Notes under the pieces: generated by a model
Told to the model about the DNA's origin: nothing
The model's database searches: none
Seen by the model: the letters and a program-made list of their open reading frames with translations, nothing else
NCBI RefSeq assembly: GCF_002865545.1
Contig: NZ_CP025543.1
Coordinates: forward strand, 310,001 to 374,000
Source: Spiroplasma monobiae MQ-1
GTDB taxonomy: Bacteria > Bacillota_I > Bacilli_A > Mycoplasmatales > Mycoplasmataceae
Direction: 5' to 3'
Length of the DNA: 64,000 bases
Program-made: the position numbers and the translations under genes
Shown here: positions 12,341-23,513 of the stretch, in pieces
How the letters are laid out: the number at the start of each line of letters is the position of its first letter
Position numbering within the stretch: the stretch's first letter is position 1

Positions 12341-14200
12341 ATGGCAGCAGCTAAAACATCAACAAAAAAGACTACAACAAGTAAATCAACTATAAATGGA
12401 AAACCTGGAACAACTGATTATGTAAATCAAAAATTCGGACCAAAAGCTTTAGCTTTGATTAATAAATATAACTTACAAACAGATGAAAGTTACAAAAAAT
12501 TAATATCATCTTTTGAAAGAATTGATTCATTACCAAAAAATGATCCAAGAAAACCTAATTTAGTTGACTTATGAGAAGGAGAATTTAATAGAATTTTCAA
12601 ACACTTCTGAGAAAACTATGCTATTGGTCAAAAGAGAAAAGATAATGGCGTATCAGGTTGAAAAGAAAGACTTGATGTTAAACCTGCTGCTATGTCTCCA
12701 GATCAAAAGAGAAAAGATTTAATGACTAAACTTACTCCTGGTAATGTTTCTACAAATAGAAATACTAAAGAAGAAATTCTATCAAGAGCTGGTTATGTAA
12801 GCCAAGTTAAAACTGAACAGTTTAACTTTACAGCTGTTCCAAGAACTGGACAAAACATTTACGAAATTGAAAATCTTTTAAGTGCTGCAGAAGAAAAAGG
12901 GATGGGAGAACCAGAAAGTATTTTACAAAATGGTTTTGGAGTTGCTTCAAAAGTTGAATCAACTATTGATGAAACACCATCAAACGAAAAAATGTCAATT
13001 GATGAAGAAACAGAGTTGATGACTTCACAAGCCGTACCAGATCCAAATTTATTAGACTTTATTAATGAGGGAAAAGTTTCAAATGAATCATCAAATGAAT
13101 CATCAAATGAAACACAAAAACAAGAAATGAATAATACAAATAACAATGATAACTTAGGATATGTTGCAAGAGAAAATATGTCAAGAGAAGAATTTAATAG
13201 AGCAAATAATATATACTTTGATGAATCACAAAATTCAAATGAGGATGATAACTTAGCTGCTTTAGAACTGGGAACAGAATTTTTCCAACAACATTTAACT
13301 GAAGATTTAATTGGTCAAGGTCATGTTGAAATAAATGAAGGTCTTGCAAAGAGAGAATATAATGCCAAAGATGAAATTGTTGCTCCAGAAAAGAGAAATA
13401 TAGTTTCAAAAGAGGGGTTTGAAATATCTGTTAATCCAGAAAAAACTGATTTATCAGGTAAAGTTTTATATGAATCAAAATCATCTGGATCAAAAAAACC
13501 TTATCACGAAGAAAATCCAGTTGGATACTATCCAATGAATTATGATGCAGCTAAAAGACCTGCAATGCATGATTTAATGGCTGCTCACCAAAGAGAAGGT
13601 AAGGCTCTTGATGAAATGACTCAAAAAATTGAGTTCCTAAGAGAGTTGAGAAATGATCGTCGTCATAGAATTAATATGATGAAAATTGAACGTGCAAATA
13701 GCTATATAGTTGCTCGTGCTAGAAGATTAACTGAAGCTCGTGAATTAAAAAGACTTAAAAAACGTGAAGAATTTAATCTAAAAGCTATTGAAAAAGCTGA
13801 AAGATTAAGAAGATTACAAGAACGTCAAAAATTAATAGAATTGATGAAAGAACGTCAATTAAAGAGAAATGAAGAAAAACGTGTTGCTACAGTTTTAAGA
13901 TTAGAACGTGAAAGACGTCTTGAGAGAGATGCTAAATACAGAACAGAAATTGCAAGTATTGATGCACAAATTAGACACGAACAAGAAATGATTAAACGCA
14001 CAGAATTAAAAATGAAAGCATACTTTACAAAAGTTCATGATGACCAATTATTTGACAAATCATTAAAAATTGCTAAAGAAACTACTCCAAACTATAAATC
14101 AATAGAACAAAAAGCGGAAGTGCTACAACAATTAGAAGAGCAAAAACGTAAAGATAGAGTAGAAAAAATAAGTAGAAAATTTATTAAAAATATTAAATAG
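12341..14200 (+). CDS. Hypothetical large charged coiled-coil protein
   Basis: I do not recognise this 619-residue protein. It starts with a Lys/Thr-rich tail (AAAKTSTKKTTTSK), then a globular-looking part at about 25-110 with several TGA-encoded Trp residues (LWEGEFNRIFKHFWENY). A long acidic, Ser/Asn-rich linker follows, including a SNES tetrapeptide repeated three times from a 12-base DNA repeat at about 13079-13110. From about residue 425 to the end it is a very basic, Arg/Lys/Glu-rich helix suited to a long coiled coil (RLTEARELKRLKKREEF). Start at 12341 is set by GGAGG at 12328. The layout resembles a structural or cytoskeletal protein; that is inference. Confidence 0.85.
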
Positions 14201-14208
14201 TCAAATCA

Positions 14209-14242
14209 TGGGCAAGAATTAACTAAAACTTGTCCATTTTTT
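14209..14242 (+). terminator. Intrinsic terminator
   Basis: TGGGCAAG and CTTGTCCA pair over eight positions (one G-U) around a 12-base loop and are followed by T6, after the 619-residue gene. Confidence 0.75.
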
Positions 14243-14269
14243 GTATAAATTTGAAAAGGGGTGTATTTT

Positions 14270-15304
14270 ATGACTAATAAAAAAAGCAAAGTTGTTAACA
14301 GAGTTCCTAAGATGAAAATATTGGAAGATGCCAAACTGGGTATAAACACAATAAATTCTCTTTCTGGAAAAATAGGATCTACACCTATTAAAAACACTAG
14401 TGATACACCAGAAGTTCACCAAGCAGTTCAAAAAATGCAAATAAGACAAATGAACCCAAATGATGAGAAAAGAACCGATTCAAGAACAAGGCATATTGAA
14501 AAGGTAAGGAACAAAACTCAAGTAATAAATGAGAAACTTTCAATTCTAGAACAAAGAAAATTGGGTTATGTAAGTAATAAAAAACTTGATTACGAAAAAG
14601 AATTAGAAAGAAAAAGATTGGAATCAAAAAGAAAAGTTAAAAAGTCTTTATTCCAAAATGATGATTATGTAAAAATGAACCAGCAAGCAGCTAATTTATT
14701 TTCACAAGATATTCTAGTTAAATCAAAAATTAAAGATACAAAAGATAACTTAAAGGGAAGAAACCAAAAAGTTTCTGATTTAAAATCAATGTTTGATACT
14801 TCAAGTTCAAGTAAAATTTCTTTCAAATCTAACAATAATGTTGTTAATACAAAAAGAATAACAAAAATATTAGGAGATATACCTTTTGGTTCTGAATCAA
14901 CTGAGTTTTTCTTAAAAGCTCAAGAAAAGCAAAATCAAAGAATTTTTTCTTCTCCATTAGATGACTATAAAGTTGAAAAAGAAGAAAAATTAGAATTAGA
15001 AGAGCAAATTGATTTAAAAGAAGATATTTTAGAGCAAATTAATCAAGAAGAAATAATTGATTTAAAAACAATTAATCAAATGGCTAAAAAATATCAACAG
15101 GATGCTGAAAAAATAAGAAAAGAACTTGAAAAACAAAATGATAAAAAGCTTAGTTCATATGATATTTCAAGCATTTATAATAGAATTTTGGGTAGTGCAA
15201 AAACTACTAAGATCAGCAGGGTAGAAAAACCTAGATTAGAAGGTAATACATCAACTGGTATTGATATAAGCAAAAGACCATCAATAGCATTTGAAAAGAA
15301 ATAG
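14270..15304 (+). CDS. Hypothetical charged protein
   Basis: I do not recognise this 344-residue protein. It is Lys-rich without membrane segments, with two helical stretches likely to form coiled coils: about residues 75-130 (KLDYEKELERKRLESKRKV) and 235-295 (EKEEKLELEEQIDLKEDI). It contains no TGA codon. The start at 14270 follows AAAAGGGG. The next gene begins 17 bases after its stop, so it heads a probable operon with the 401- and 318-residue genes. No function can be assigned. Confidence 0.8.
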   Translation: MTNKKSKVVNRVPKMKILEDAKLGINTINSLSGKIGSTPIKNTSDTPEVHQAVQKMQIRQMNPNDEKRTDSRTRHIEKVRNKTQVINEKLSILEQRKLGYVSNKKLDYEKELERKRLESKRKVKKSLFQNDDYVKMNQQAANLFSQDILVKSKIKDTKDNLKGRNQKVSDLKSMFDTSSSSKISFKSNNNVVNTKRITKILGDIPFGSESTEFFLKAQEKQNQRIFSSPLDDYKVEKEEKLELEEQIDLKEDILEQINQEEIIDLKTINQMAKKYQQDAEKIRKELEKQNDKKLSSYDISSIYNRILGSAKTTKISRVEKPRLEGNTSTGIDISKRPSIAFEKK

Positions 15305-15321
15305 AATTAGAGGGAATCGTA

Positions 15322-16527
15322 ATGGCTAAAAAAAATAATTACAAAAATGAAAACGATTTCTCTTTATTATCAACAAAAGTCAGAACAAGGGTAAAAAATT
15401 TAATTGATAAAAGACTTACAAGTCAAACAGTTATGCTATTTGCGCAAGAATATGAAGCATATGATATTGATTTTCGTGAAGAATTAATTGAATACATTAA
15501 TTTCTTAATGGAAATTGAAAGAGAAAAGTGAATGAATGAATCAGCTTATCTTTATGAAAAACAAAAAGTTGGATCTTTTGGAAGTTTAAAACAAAATGAT
15601 TTTTATAAAAAGCAAGAAGAACTTAAAAAATTCCAAGAATATCTTTCAAAAGACAGAACAAGTGCTACTCAAAAGGCAATTGAAGATTCTAGAAGAGAAG
15701 TTCTTGTTAAAAAACCTGAATCTCCAGAGTTTGTGAATAAAGCATCTAATAAAAATGTAAAATCAATTGAAAAAAATTCAATTAACAGAATGTTATTGGA
15801 AGCAAAGGCAAGAGAAGAAAAAGAAGCAAGAGAAGCAAGGTTGAGAGAAACTAAAAGAGCTGAAGAAGAGCGTAAAGAACAATTGGCGAAACAAAAAGAG
15901 TTAGAGAAAAAGAAAAAAGAAGCAATTAAAAAATCTAAAGAAAAAAATGCAAGTAAAAAATTAGAGAAAAAGCCAAGTAAAAAATCAAAAGTTCAAGTTC
16001 AACCAATAATTGATAGAAACTATGAAAAAGAGCAAGCAGAAAAAGAAAAATTATGAAAAGAACTTTACGGTAAAACTAGAGAAGAAACTTTAAATGAAAG
16101 AAAGACTGAAAACGAATTTAAGGAAAGTTTTGTTGAATATGATAAAAAGCCAAACTTTAATTCAACTAACGAAATTCAAAAATCGTTTATGATATTAGGG
16201 TATGAATTTTCTATTGATGAAGTTACTGACCCTAAAAATAGATATTTTAGTTTTTGATATAACTTGAAAAAAAGAGTTAAAACTTCGAATATTTCTATTT
16301 GATTGAGTATTCATCCAAATAAGCAAAAATCAATTCTTAATAAAAGATTAAGAATTGAAACAAATATTGGGATATGAGATAAATTGAAAGCTATATTTAA
16401 TGTAAAACCAAAAGTACAAGTAGTTAAAAAAGAAAAATCAAAACGAAAAGAAGTTAAAAAAGAAATAAAAAAAATTGAAATTAAAAAACAAGAAAAAGAA
16501 AATAAAATTATAAGCGAAAGCAATTAA
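15322..16527 (+). CDS. Hypothetical coiled-coil protein
   Basis: I do not recognise this 401-residue protein. Three parts can be seen: an N-terminal helical region (about 1-80), a very charged central coiled coil (about 150-240, with EEKEAREARLRETKRAEEE), and a more globular part at about 270-360 containing several TGA-Trp codons (YFSFWYNLKKRVK), followed by a Lys-rich tail. The TGA codons at 15529, 16054 and later would cut the gene under the standard code. It lies between two other unrecognised genes on the same strand, with short gaps, so the three are probably one transcript. Confidence 0.8.
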
Positions 16528-16558
16528 ATTCTAAATTAAGGAAAGTGTGAATTAAAAT

Positions 16559-17515
16559 ATGTATTATGCAATTGGAGTATCGGCATTTATATTGTTTATA
16601 GCAATTACATTGATTATTGCTATATCTGTTGTAATAAAAGTTAAAAAGCCGAAAAAAGTATTAAAGCAAATAACAAGTCATACATACTTTACAAATGAAA
16701 CCCACGGAAAAGAGAAATGATGAGTCTCTAAAGATGGTAACTTTGAAAAGAAATGAATGGAAGTTCAGGATTACGATTTTAAAATTAGATATTTTGACTA
16801 TGAAGAAAACTTTTCGGAAGGTTTTTTAAACTCTAAATTCGTAAGGACAAAAATATTCTTATATGATTTAATGGATATAAATGCTGTTAACAAGACAATT
16901 GACAGAATAAAATTATATGCAAATTGTCTAGAAAATATTTGATGAAAAAAATATAAAATTCTTTTAACAACATCTTTTAATGAAATGCCTCAAATTACAC
17001 AAGCGCCAGAATATTTCTTTTATAAATACTATTTCAAACTAATTTCTAAATTAAGAAAAGTGATGTCTACATATCTTTGTGAATACATAATACCAAATGT
17101 AATCATTACTGAATTAAGTCAAGATAAATATAAAAAATATAAAATTAATATATCAAATGATCCTAAGAAAAATATTTTGTTTGCTTTTGAACAAGTTTCT
17201 CAGGAGGCAGATGATTTTTCAAATGAAATTCATGAGGAATTCAATAAGGAATTAGCTCAGAAGGGACCTGAATGGAAAGTTGACTATTCAACTAAAAATG
17301 ACCCTTTAAGTTTATTCTTGCCTGAAGAAATTGTTAGAAAAAATATGTTGAGAAAAAAAATAGTAGTTTTATCTAAAAAATACAAAATTCCATTTAATGG
17401 AAATGTTGAAGAAACAGTCAAAAAGCTTGAAATATACTTAAATAGTGTTGAACAAGACAAAATAAACTCAATAAAACAACTGGTATCTAGTTTTAAAGAA
17501 GAGGCTGGAAATTAA
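16559..17515 (+). CDS. Membrane-anchored hypothetical protein
   Basis: I do not recognise this 318-residue protein. It has one N-terminal transmembrane helix (about residues 5-27, FILFIAITLIIAISVVI) followed by KVKKPKK, so the body is probably cytoplasmic. The middle part is aromatic-rich with paired TGA codons encoding WW. The C-terminal fifth is Lys/Glu helical and has a stretch, about 265-300, resembling a SAP-like helix pair (KYKIPFNGNVEETVKKLEIY), which is weak. The AAGGAA site upstream is 15 bases from the ATG, rather far. A hairpin terminator ends the transcript. Confidence 0.75.
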
Positions 17516-17543
17516 AAACACACTATTTAAATAGTGTTTTTTT
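17514..17543 (+). terminator. Intrinsic terminator
   Basis: ACACTATTT and AAATAGTGT form a near-continuous palindrome flanked by A and T runs, overlapping the stop of the 318-residue gene. Confidence 0.8.
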
Positions 17544-17586
17544 AATAAATAATTCAAATATAATTCTTTTTAAAGCAATAAAATTA

Positions 17587-17592
17587 TATAAT
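17587..17592 (+). promoter_or_regulatory. -10 box of the 440-residue gene
   Basis: TATAAT lies 22 bases before the ATG, with a TGGGGGT ribosome site between them. Confidence 0.55.
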
Positions 17593-17614
17593 AAAGAGTA
17601 TATGGGGGTACTTC

Positions 17615-18937
17615 ATGTTATATACAGCAAGTGACGCAATAAATTTAGTTTATAAAATAATAGGTAAAACCTTAGCTTTAATGGGTGAGGGTTTTAAAAA
17701 TGATAAAGAAAAACAAAAACAAGTTGCCTTAAACTTAAAAGAATTCTACAGATATTCAATGAAAAAAAGAGTTCATACTGAAAGCGAAATAATTTCTTGT
17801 GGTGAAACTTTTAACTGAAACTTTATTTCAGAATCAGAATTGGTAGATCTAAAAAAGTTATTTTTAGAAAACTGTTTAATTACAACAACTGAAAATCATT
17901 ATTTAGATCATGAATATGTGGTTCAAGAATTAAACAAACTTTATGATAAAGCTTTAGAAAATACTTTTATTGTTGATAGAGAAATGATTGATTGAGATAA
18001 GACAATTAAAATGATTGAATCAAGATTTTTATCATGAGTTCATGCAAAAAACTTGAAACAAGATAAAGATTTAAAAGAAAAATTGCTGTCAATTATGGCT
18101 AACTTGAACGAAAAAGAGGAAGTTTCATACTATTCAAAATATAATATCTTAATTGAAACATTAAGAAACTTTAAAAAATTTGTTGAGGATTATGAAAATG
18201 GTATTGTAGCTCCAACACCTGAAAATCACAGATACTATGAGAAAAGTAAAATAAGTATGGATGGTTTAAAGTTCATGGATGAAAAGGATTTTGTAGTTTA
18301 TCTTGATTATGACCAAATACTAGATCAATTACAAAAATTACCAGATAATTCTGAATTGTGAGACTTCAATTTCACTTTAGAACTAAATATTAGAATTTTC
18401 TTTTCAAGTATTTTAAGCAATATTATTACTTCTCAAACAATAAGTGTTTGAGGTGCAAAAGCTGAAATGATTAGAAGTAATGGTGGGTGATTAATTTCTA
18501 GAGAAAAAGAATCATTTAAAAATTTATATATTGCATTGACTCAATCAAATGAAAAAATACAAAGTTTAATATCTTTATCAACTAAGCGATTAAATAGAAA
18601 TTTAATTCAATTAGTTAAAGACTTAATGATTAAATTCAAAAATAAATCAGGTGATGACCTATACAATCCTGTAATATTGAATTCTTACTTTGAGCAAATC
18701 GATAAATTAATTAAATATCACGAAGCTGGAGTTGCTGATTCATTTTTATCACATCCAAATGAAATGTTAGATGGTTTTAACATTAAATCAGCTGATGCTT
18801 TATTGGATTTTGAAAATATGTCAAGAATAGCTGATGCTTTAGTTGAATTAGATTCAAACCTTTCAAACCAATCAAAAGGTGATTTATTAAGAACAATTGA
18901 GTTTATTAAAAAAATAAGTGATCTTGAAGAATTTTAA
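17615..18937 (+). CDS. Hypothetical soluble helical protein
   Basis: I do not recognise this 440-residue protein. It appears all-helical and soluble, with no signal peptide or membrane segment, and no catalytic motif that I can see. Conserved-looking stretches include IIGKTLALMGEGFKND near the N-terminus and ADALLDFENMSRIADALVEL near the end. At least seven TGA codons encode Trp, and reading through all of them gives one uninterrupted frame. It has its own promoter and ribosome site and is followed by a terminator hairpin, so it is probably a single-gene transcript. Confidence 0.8.
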
Positions 18938-18959
18938 ATCGTTATAATGACGATTTTTT
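18936..18959 (+). terminator. Intrinsic terminator
   Basis: AAATCGT-TATAATG-ACGATTT followed by T residues, overlapping the stop of the 440-residue gene. Confidence 0.75.
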
Positions 18960-18978
18960 GAGTTAAGGAGAATAAAAT

Positions 18979-19611
18979 ATGTCTTGTTGCAAATGTGAAG
19001 AATTGCTTAATAGTTGTACTTGTATAGTTTTGGAGTGCGAATGTAATAAATCAATTAATTGTTGATGTTGTTTATATAATAATTGAGAACAAATTGATTC
19101 AAAGCACTCTCTTACATTTAACTTTATTAACTATTATAATGAAATAAACAAATTAAAATCTGTTCCTAAGTTGTTTAAAAAGGGCATAAAGAGCTTATTG
19201 AATGATTTAAAACAAAACAATAATAGCTTAAATAATCTAAATAAAACAGATTATATGAATCTAATTGATTCAAAATTTGATCCAGTTAAAATTGCTTCAA
19301 TTATTGAAGAAGATAACATTGCGAAATTAATTTATTTTATAAACAAGTTGGAATTTTATGTAGAAATGTCGATTATATTAATTGAGATGAATAAGACATT
19401 AGACTATGAAATATCTTATTTGGAGATATTTTCAGTTAGTGATGCAATTGAAGAATTAATACCTTCAATTGTTAAGGTTTTTGCCTCAATTGAAAAAACA
19501 TTAGACAGTTCTGTAGAATATGAAACTTTGAAAGAAAAACTTTATAGTTTTGATGTTGTTTCAACTAATTTAAGAAGTATGTTAGACATTAAAATACTTA
19601 ACAATAGGTAA
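18979..19611 (+). CDS. Hypothetical protein with CxC-rich N-terminus
   Basis: The 210-residue product begins with ten cysteines within 31 residues: C3, C4, C6, C13, C15, C20, C22, C28, C30 and C31, giving four CxC pairs. This looks like a metal-binding module (zinc or another soft metal) of no family I recognise. The remaining 170 residues are Asn/Lys-rich and helical without cysteines. The reading frame is supported by the strong AAGGAG ribosome site seven bases before the ATG and by two TGA-Trp codons in the Cys region that keep it continuous. It precedes tig by 48 bases. CXC zinc-knuckle or metallothionein-like binding is inference. Confidence 0.75.
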
Positions 19612-19619
19612 TTATTTGT

Positions 19620-19625
19620 TATAAT
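19620..19625 (+). promoter_or_regulatory. -10 box of tig promoter
   Basis: TATAAT lies eight bases after the previous stop and 35 bases before the tig start; the -35 region is not distinct. Confidence 0.5.
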
Positions 19626-19659
19626 TAAAAATGTTACATATATAAAAGGAGATATTTAT

Positions 19660-20949
19660 ATGAAATTTAGTGCAAAAAAAGTTGCCGAAAAAGGCCAAGG
19701 AACATGAATAGTTACAATAGATGGTAAAGAATGAGAAGAAGCTGTTAAAAAAGGTAAAAACAAAGCTGCTGCAAGTATTGAAATACCTGGATTTAGAAAA
19801 GGTAAAGCACCAAAAGAAAAAATAGAACAATATTTAACACCAGTTAAGTATTTAAATGCAGCAGTTCAATCAATTATGGAAAAAGCTTGAGCATTTGCAA
19901 GAGATCAAAAATCTGATATTGAACCATTTACATCACCAGTACCTACACCTGTAAAAATTAGTGAAAAAGAATGTGAATTACACTTCATTTTTGACTTAAA
20001 GCCTGAAATTAAAATCGGAGAATACAAAGGTCTTAAAGATAAAGAATTGGTAAAAGAAGAAGTTAAAGTTACAAAAGAAGAATTAGATAAAGCAATTGAC
20101 CAATACAGAGAAAGATTTGTAATGGAAAAAATTAAAGAAGATGGAGCAAAAATTGCAAAAGGCGATGCTGTTACATTTGACTTTGAAGGATTTATTGATG
20201 GAGAAGCTTTTAAAGGTGGAAAAGGTTTAGACTTTAAATTAACAATTGGAAGCGGACAAATGATTCCTGGATTTGAAGATCAAATGATAGGAAAAACTTT
20301 AGGAGAATCCTCAATTAACGTTGTTTTCCCTGAAGACTACACACCTGATTTAAAAGGAAAATCTGCTGAATTCAAATTAAACGTTAAAGAAATTAAAGAA
20401 AGAATTTTACCTTCAAAAGATGATGAATTAGTAAAAGACTTAAACTTGCCTGGAATTACAACATTTAAGGAATTAGAAGATAGTTTGAAAAAACAAATTA
20501 TTGATCAAAAATCAACTCAATCAAAAAATATCTTTGTAAACAAAGTTATTGATATGATTAGAGAAGGTTCAAAAATTGAAATTCCTAAATCAGCAATTAA
20601 CAAAGAAATTGATACTCTATACAGAGAATTTGAAGCTAAAGTACAAGCTCAAAAATTAACAATGAAAGACTACAAAAAGCAAACAGGTTTAACTGATGAA
20701 GATATTAGAAATGAACTATTTGATGATGCTAAAAAACGTATTGAAAGTTATTTAATTACTGATCAAGTAAGAAATACTGAAAAATTTGAAGTTTCTAAAG
20801 AAGAAATTGAAGCAAAATATGAAAACTTAGCAAAAACTTTTGGAGTAGAAACTGATTTCATTAAAAACTCTCTATTGCCAGAACCACAAATTAAAGAAGA
20901 AATAATTAGAGAAAAAATAGTGGATTTCCTATACTCAAATAATGGTTAA
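19660..20949 (+). CDS. tig: Trigger factor (ribosome-bound chaperone, prolyl isomerase)
   Basis: Trigger factor docks at the ribosome exit tunnel and helps nascent chains fold. The 429-residue protein has the N-terminal ribosome-binding domain with the signature IPGFRKGKAPKE (family: GFRxGKxP), an FKBP-type isomerase domain at about 150-245 (GDAVTFDFEGFIDGEAFKGG, GSGQMIPGFEDQMIG), and the long helical C-terminal domain. TGA codons in the first 90 residues encode Trp. The start follows AAAGGAGA. It stands alone between its promoter and a strong terminator. Confidence 0.96.
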
Positions 20950-20978
20950 AAAATACAATAAAAAAATTGTATTTTTTT
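20948..20978 (+). terminator. Intrinsic terminator after tig
   Basis: AAAAATACAAT and ATTGTATTTTT pair around an A-rich loop and run into a T tract; overlaps the tig stop. Confidence 0.85.
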
Positions 20979-20983
20979 ATTTT

Positions 20984-21010
20984 TTAGCACTTAACACTTG
21001 CAAGTGCTAA
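20984..21010 (+). promoter_or_regulatory. CIRCE operator before lon
   Basis: TTAGCACTT, nine bases, AAGTGCTAA: a perfectly symmetrical CIRCE element 40 bases before the lon start, so lon is very probably under HrcA control with the chaperones. Confidence 0.95.
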
Positions 21011-21050
21011 AAAATGTGTTATCATAATTTTGTACCTAAGGAGGAATATT

Positions 21051-23426
21051 ATGAATAAAAAATTACCTATGTTAATAACTCGTGGTAGTTACATCTATCC
21101 AAATTTTGACCAAGTTTTAGAAATTGGTAGAGATAAGACTACTCTTGCTGTTAAAGAAGCTGTAGAAAAATATGAAGGAAAAATCTTAATGGTTTCTCAA
21201 AAAAAACCATTAGAAGATGATCCTAAAATTGAAGAATTATTCACATTCGGTGTATTAGCCGAAGTTAAAATCAAAAAAGAATGAAAAGATGGTACATTAA
21301 CTGTAAATATAAAAGCAATATCACGTGTTGAAACAAGCGATATTGAATTGAAGGATTTTTATATTGCAAATTATGAATTGAAAGATAGCCTAAAAAGCTC
21401 AGATAAAGACGCATTAGATAAAATTACAAAATACATCAAAGCGATGATCAGTTCACAAGATGAATTTCCTTCTGAAGTAGAAGAAATAATAAATTCTGCT
21501 TCAAGTGATTTAGATCCAAACTTTATTGTTGATAGTGCGGCAAACTTAATGCCATTTATGCCTATCGATAAAAAGCAAGCAATGCTTGAAGAGTTAGATC
21601 CCGTAAAAAGAATTGAAATAATCAATGACTTTTTAGATGAAAAACGTCAATCAGCTGATATTGAATCAACAATTAGCAAAAAAATTAAATCAAGAGTTGA
21701 CGAACAACAAAGAGAATTCTATTTAAGAGAAAAATTAAAAGCTATTAAAGAAGAATTGGGAGATATGGATGGTGAAGGAGACGACTTGGCTAAATATAGA
21801 AAACGCCTTGAAACTGAACCTTTCCCAGAAAATATTAAAAAAAGAATATTATCAGAAATCGACAAATGTGAAGGTATGCCAGCAGCTTCATCAGAAGCAA
21901 ATATTACAAGAACATATATTGATTGAATGATGCAAACACCATGATGACAAAAAACTGAAGAAAAAACTGATCTAAAATTTGCAAAAGATGTTTTAGATAA
22001 ACACCACTATGGTTTAGATAAAGTTAAAGAAAGAATCATTGAATATTTAGCTGTTAAACAAAATACTAACAAGGTAAAAGGACAAATCATTACATTGGTA
22101 GGTCCTCCTGGAGTTGGTAAAACAAGTTTAGCAAAATCAATTGCTGAATCAATGGGTAGAGAATTTGTTAAAATGGCTCTTGGTGGTGTTAAAGATGAAT
22201 CTGAAATTAGAGGTCACAGAAAAACTTATATAGGAGCAATGCCGGGTAGAGTTATTCAAGGAATGAAAAAATCAGGAGTTAAAAACCCAGTTTTCTTACT
22301 TGACGAAATTGATAAAATGGCAAGTGACTACAGAGGAGATCCAGCTTCAGCGATGCTTGAAGTATTAGATCCAGAACAAAACTCAAAATTCTCAGATCAC
22401 TACTTAGAAGAAGAATATGATTTAAGCGATGTTGTATTCATTGCAACAGCAAACTATCCTGAAAATATTCCAGAAGCGTTATATGACAGAATGGAAATCA
22501 TTGAACTTTCAAGTTATACTGAAATTGAAAAAATGAAAATTGCAGAAGAATATTTAATACCAAAAGTATTAGATGATCATGCAGTTACAAAAGAACAAGT
22601 TATCTTTACAAAGGAATCAATTAACGAAATTATCAAACACTACACTAGAGAAGCTGGTGTTAGACAATTGGAAAGATGAATTGCTTCAATTGTTAGAAAG
22701 TTTGTTGTAAAAATGTTAAACAAAGAAATGGAGTCATTAACTGTAACTCCAGAAGTTGTTAATGAATTGTTGAAAAAACGTATCTTTGAACATACAGAAA
22801 AAGAAAATGAAGCACAAGTTGGTGTTGTTACAGGACTTGCATACACACAATTCGGAGGAGATATATTACCAATAGAGGTAAATCACTTCCCAGGTAAAGG
22901 TGGACTGGTATTAACTGGTAAACTTGGAGATGTTATGAAAGAATCTGCAACAATAGCTTACGACTTTGTTAAATCAAACTACAAAGCGTTTGGTATTCCA
23001 AAAGAAGTGTTTAATGAAAATGATATACATATTCACGTTCCGGAAGGTGCTGTACCAAAAGACGGTCCAAGTGCCGGGGTAACAATTACAACCGCTATTG
23101 TTTCGGCCTTAACAAACAAACCTGTTCCAAGAGAAATTGGTATGACAGGAGAAATCACATTAAGAGGTTTAGTATTTCCGATTGGTGGTTTAAGAGAAAA
23201 ATCAATATCTGCTCACAGAAGTGGATTGAAAAAAATATTAATACCATTCAAAAACACTAAAGATATTGAAGATATTCCTGAAGAAGTTAAAAAAGAACTA
23301 GAAGTAGTTCCTATACAAAAATATTCAGAAGTATATGAAAATGTATTTGGTATGAAACTAAATGACTTAGTGAGAGAACTTCCAATATCAACTTCAGCAA
23401 ATGAAGAGGCAAAAAAAGCTCATTAA
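21051..23426 (+). CDS. lon: ATP-dependent protease Lon (La)
   Basis: Lon unfolds and degrades damaged proteins in the cytoplasm. The 791-residue protein has a LAN substrate-binding domain ([20 protein letters not shown]), a coiled middle region, the AAA+ core with Walker [10 protein letters not shown] near residue 351 and Walker [10 protein letters not shown], and the protease domain with the Ser-Lys dyad: S674 in KDGPSAGV and K717 in [12 protein letters not shown]. The ATG at 21051 follows a strong AAGGAGG site. Several TGA-Trp codons occur, including a cluster near 21924-21948. A CIRCE lies upstream and a hairpin terminator follows. In mollicutes Lon is often the main cytoplasmic protease. 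Confidence 0.98.
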
Positions 23427-23430
23427 TAAT

Positions 23431-23460
23431 AAAAACAACCTAATTTAACAGGTTGTTTTT
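23431..23460 (+). terminator. Intrinsic terminator after lon
   Basis: AAAAACAACCT-AATTTAAC-AGGTTGTTTTT, an 11-bp perfect stem. Confidence 0.9.
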
Positions 23461-23513
23461 ATTAATTTTGTGATAATATATCAACAATGAAAATATAAGA
23501 AAGGGGAATTTTA

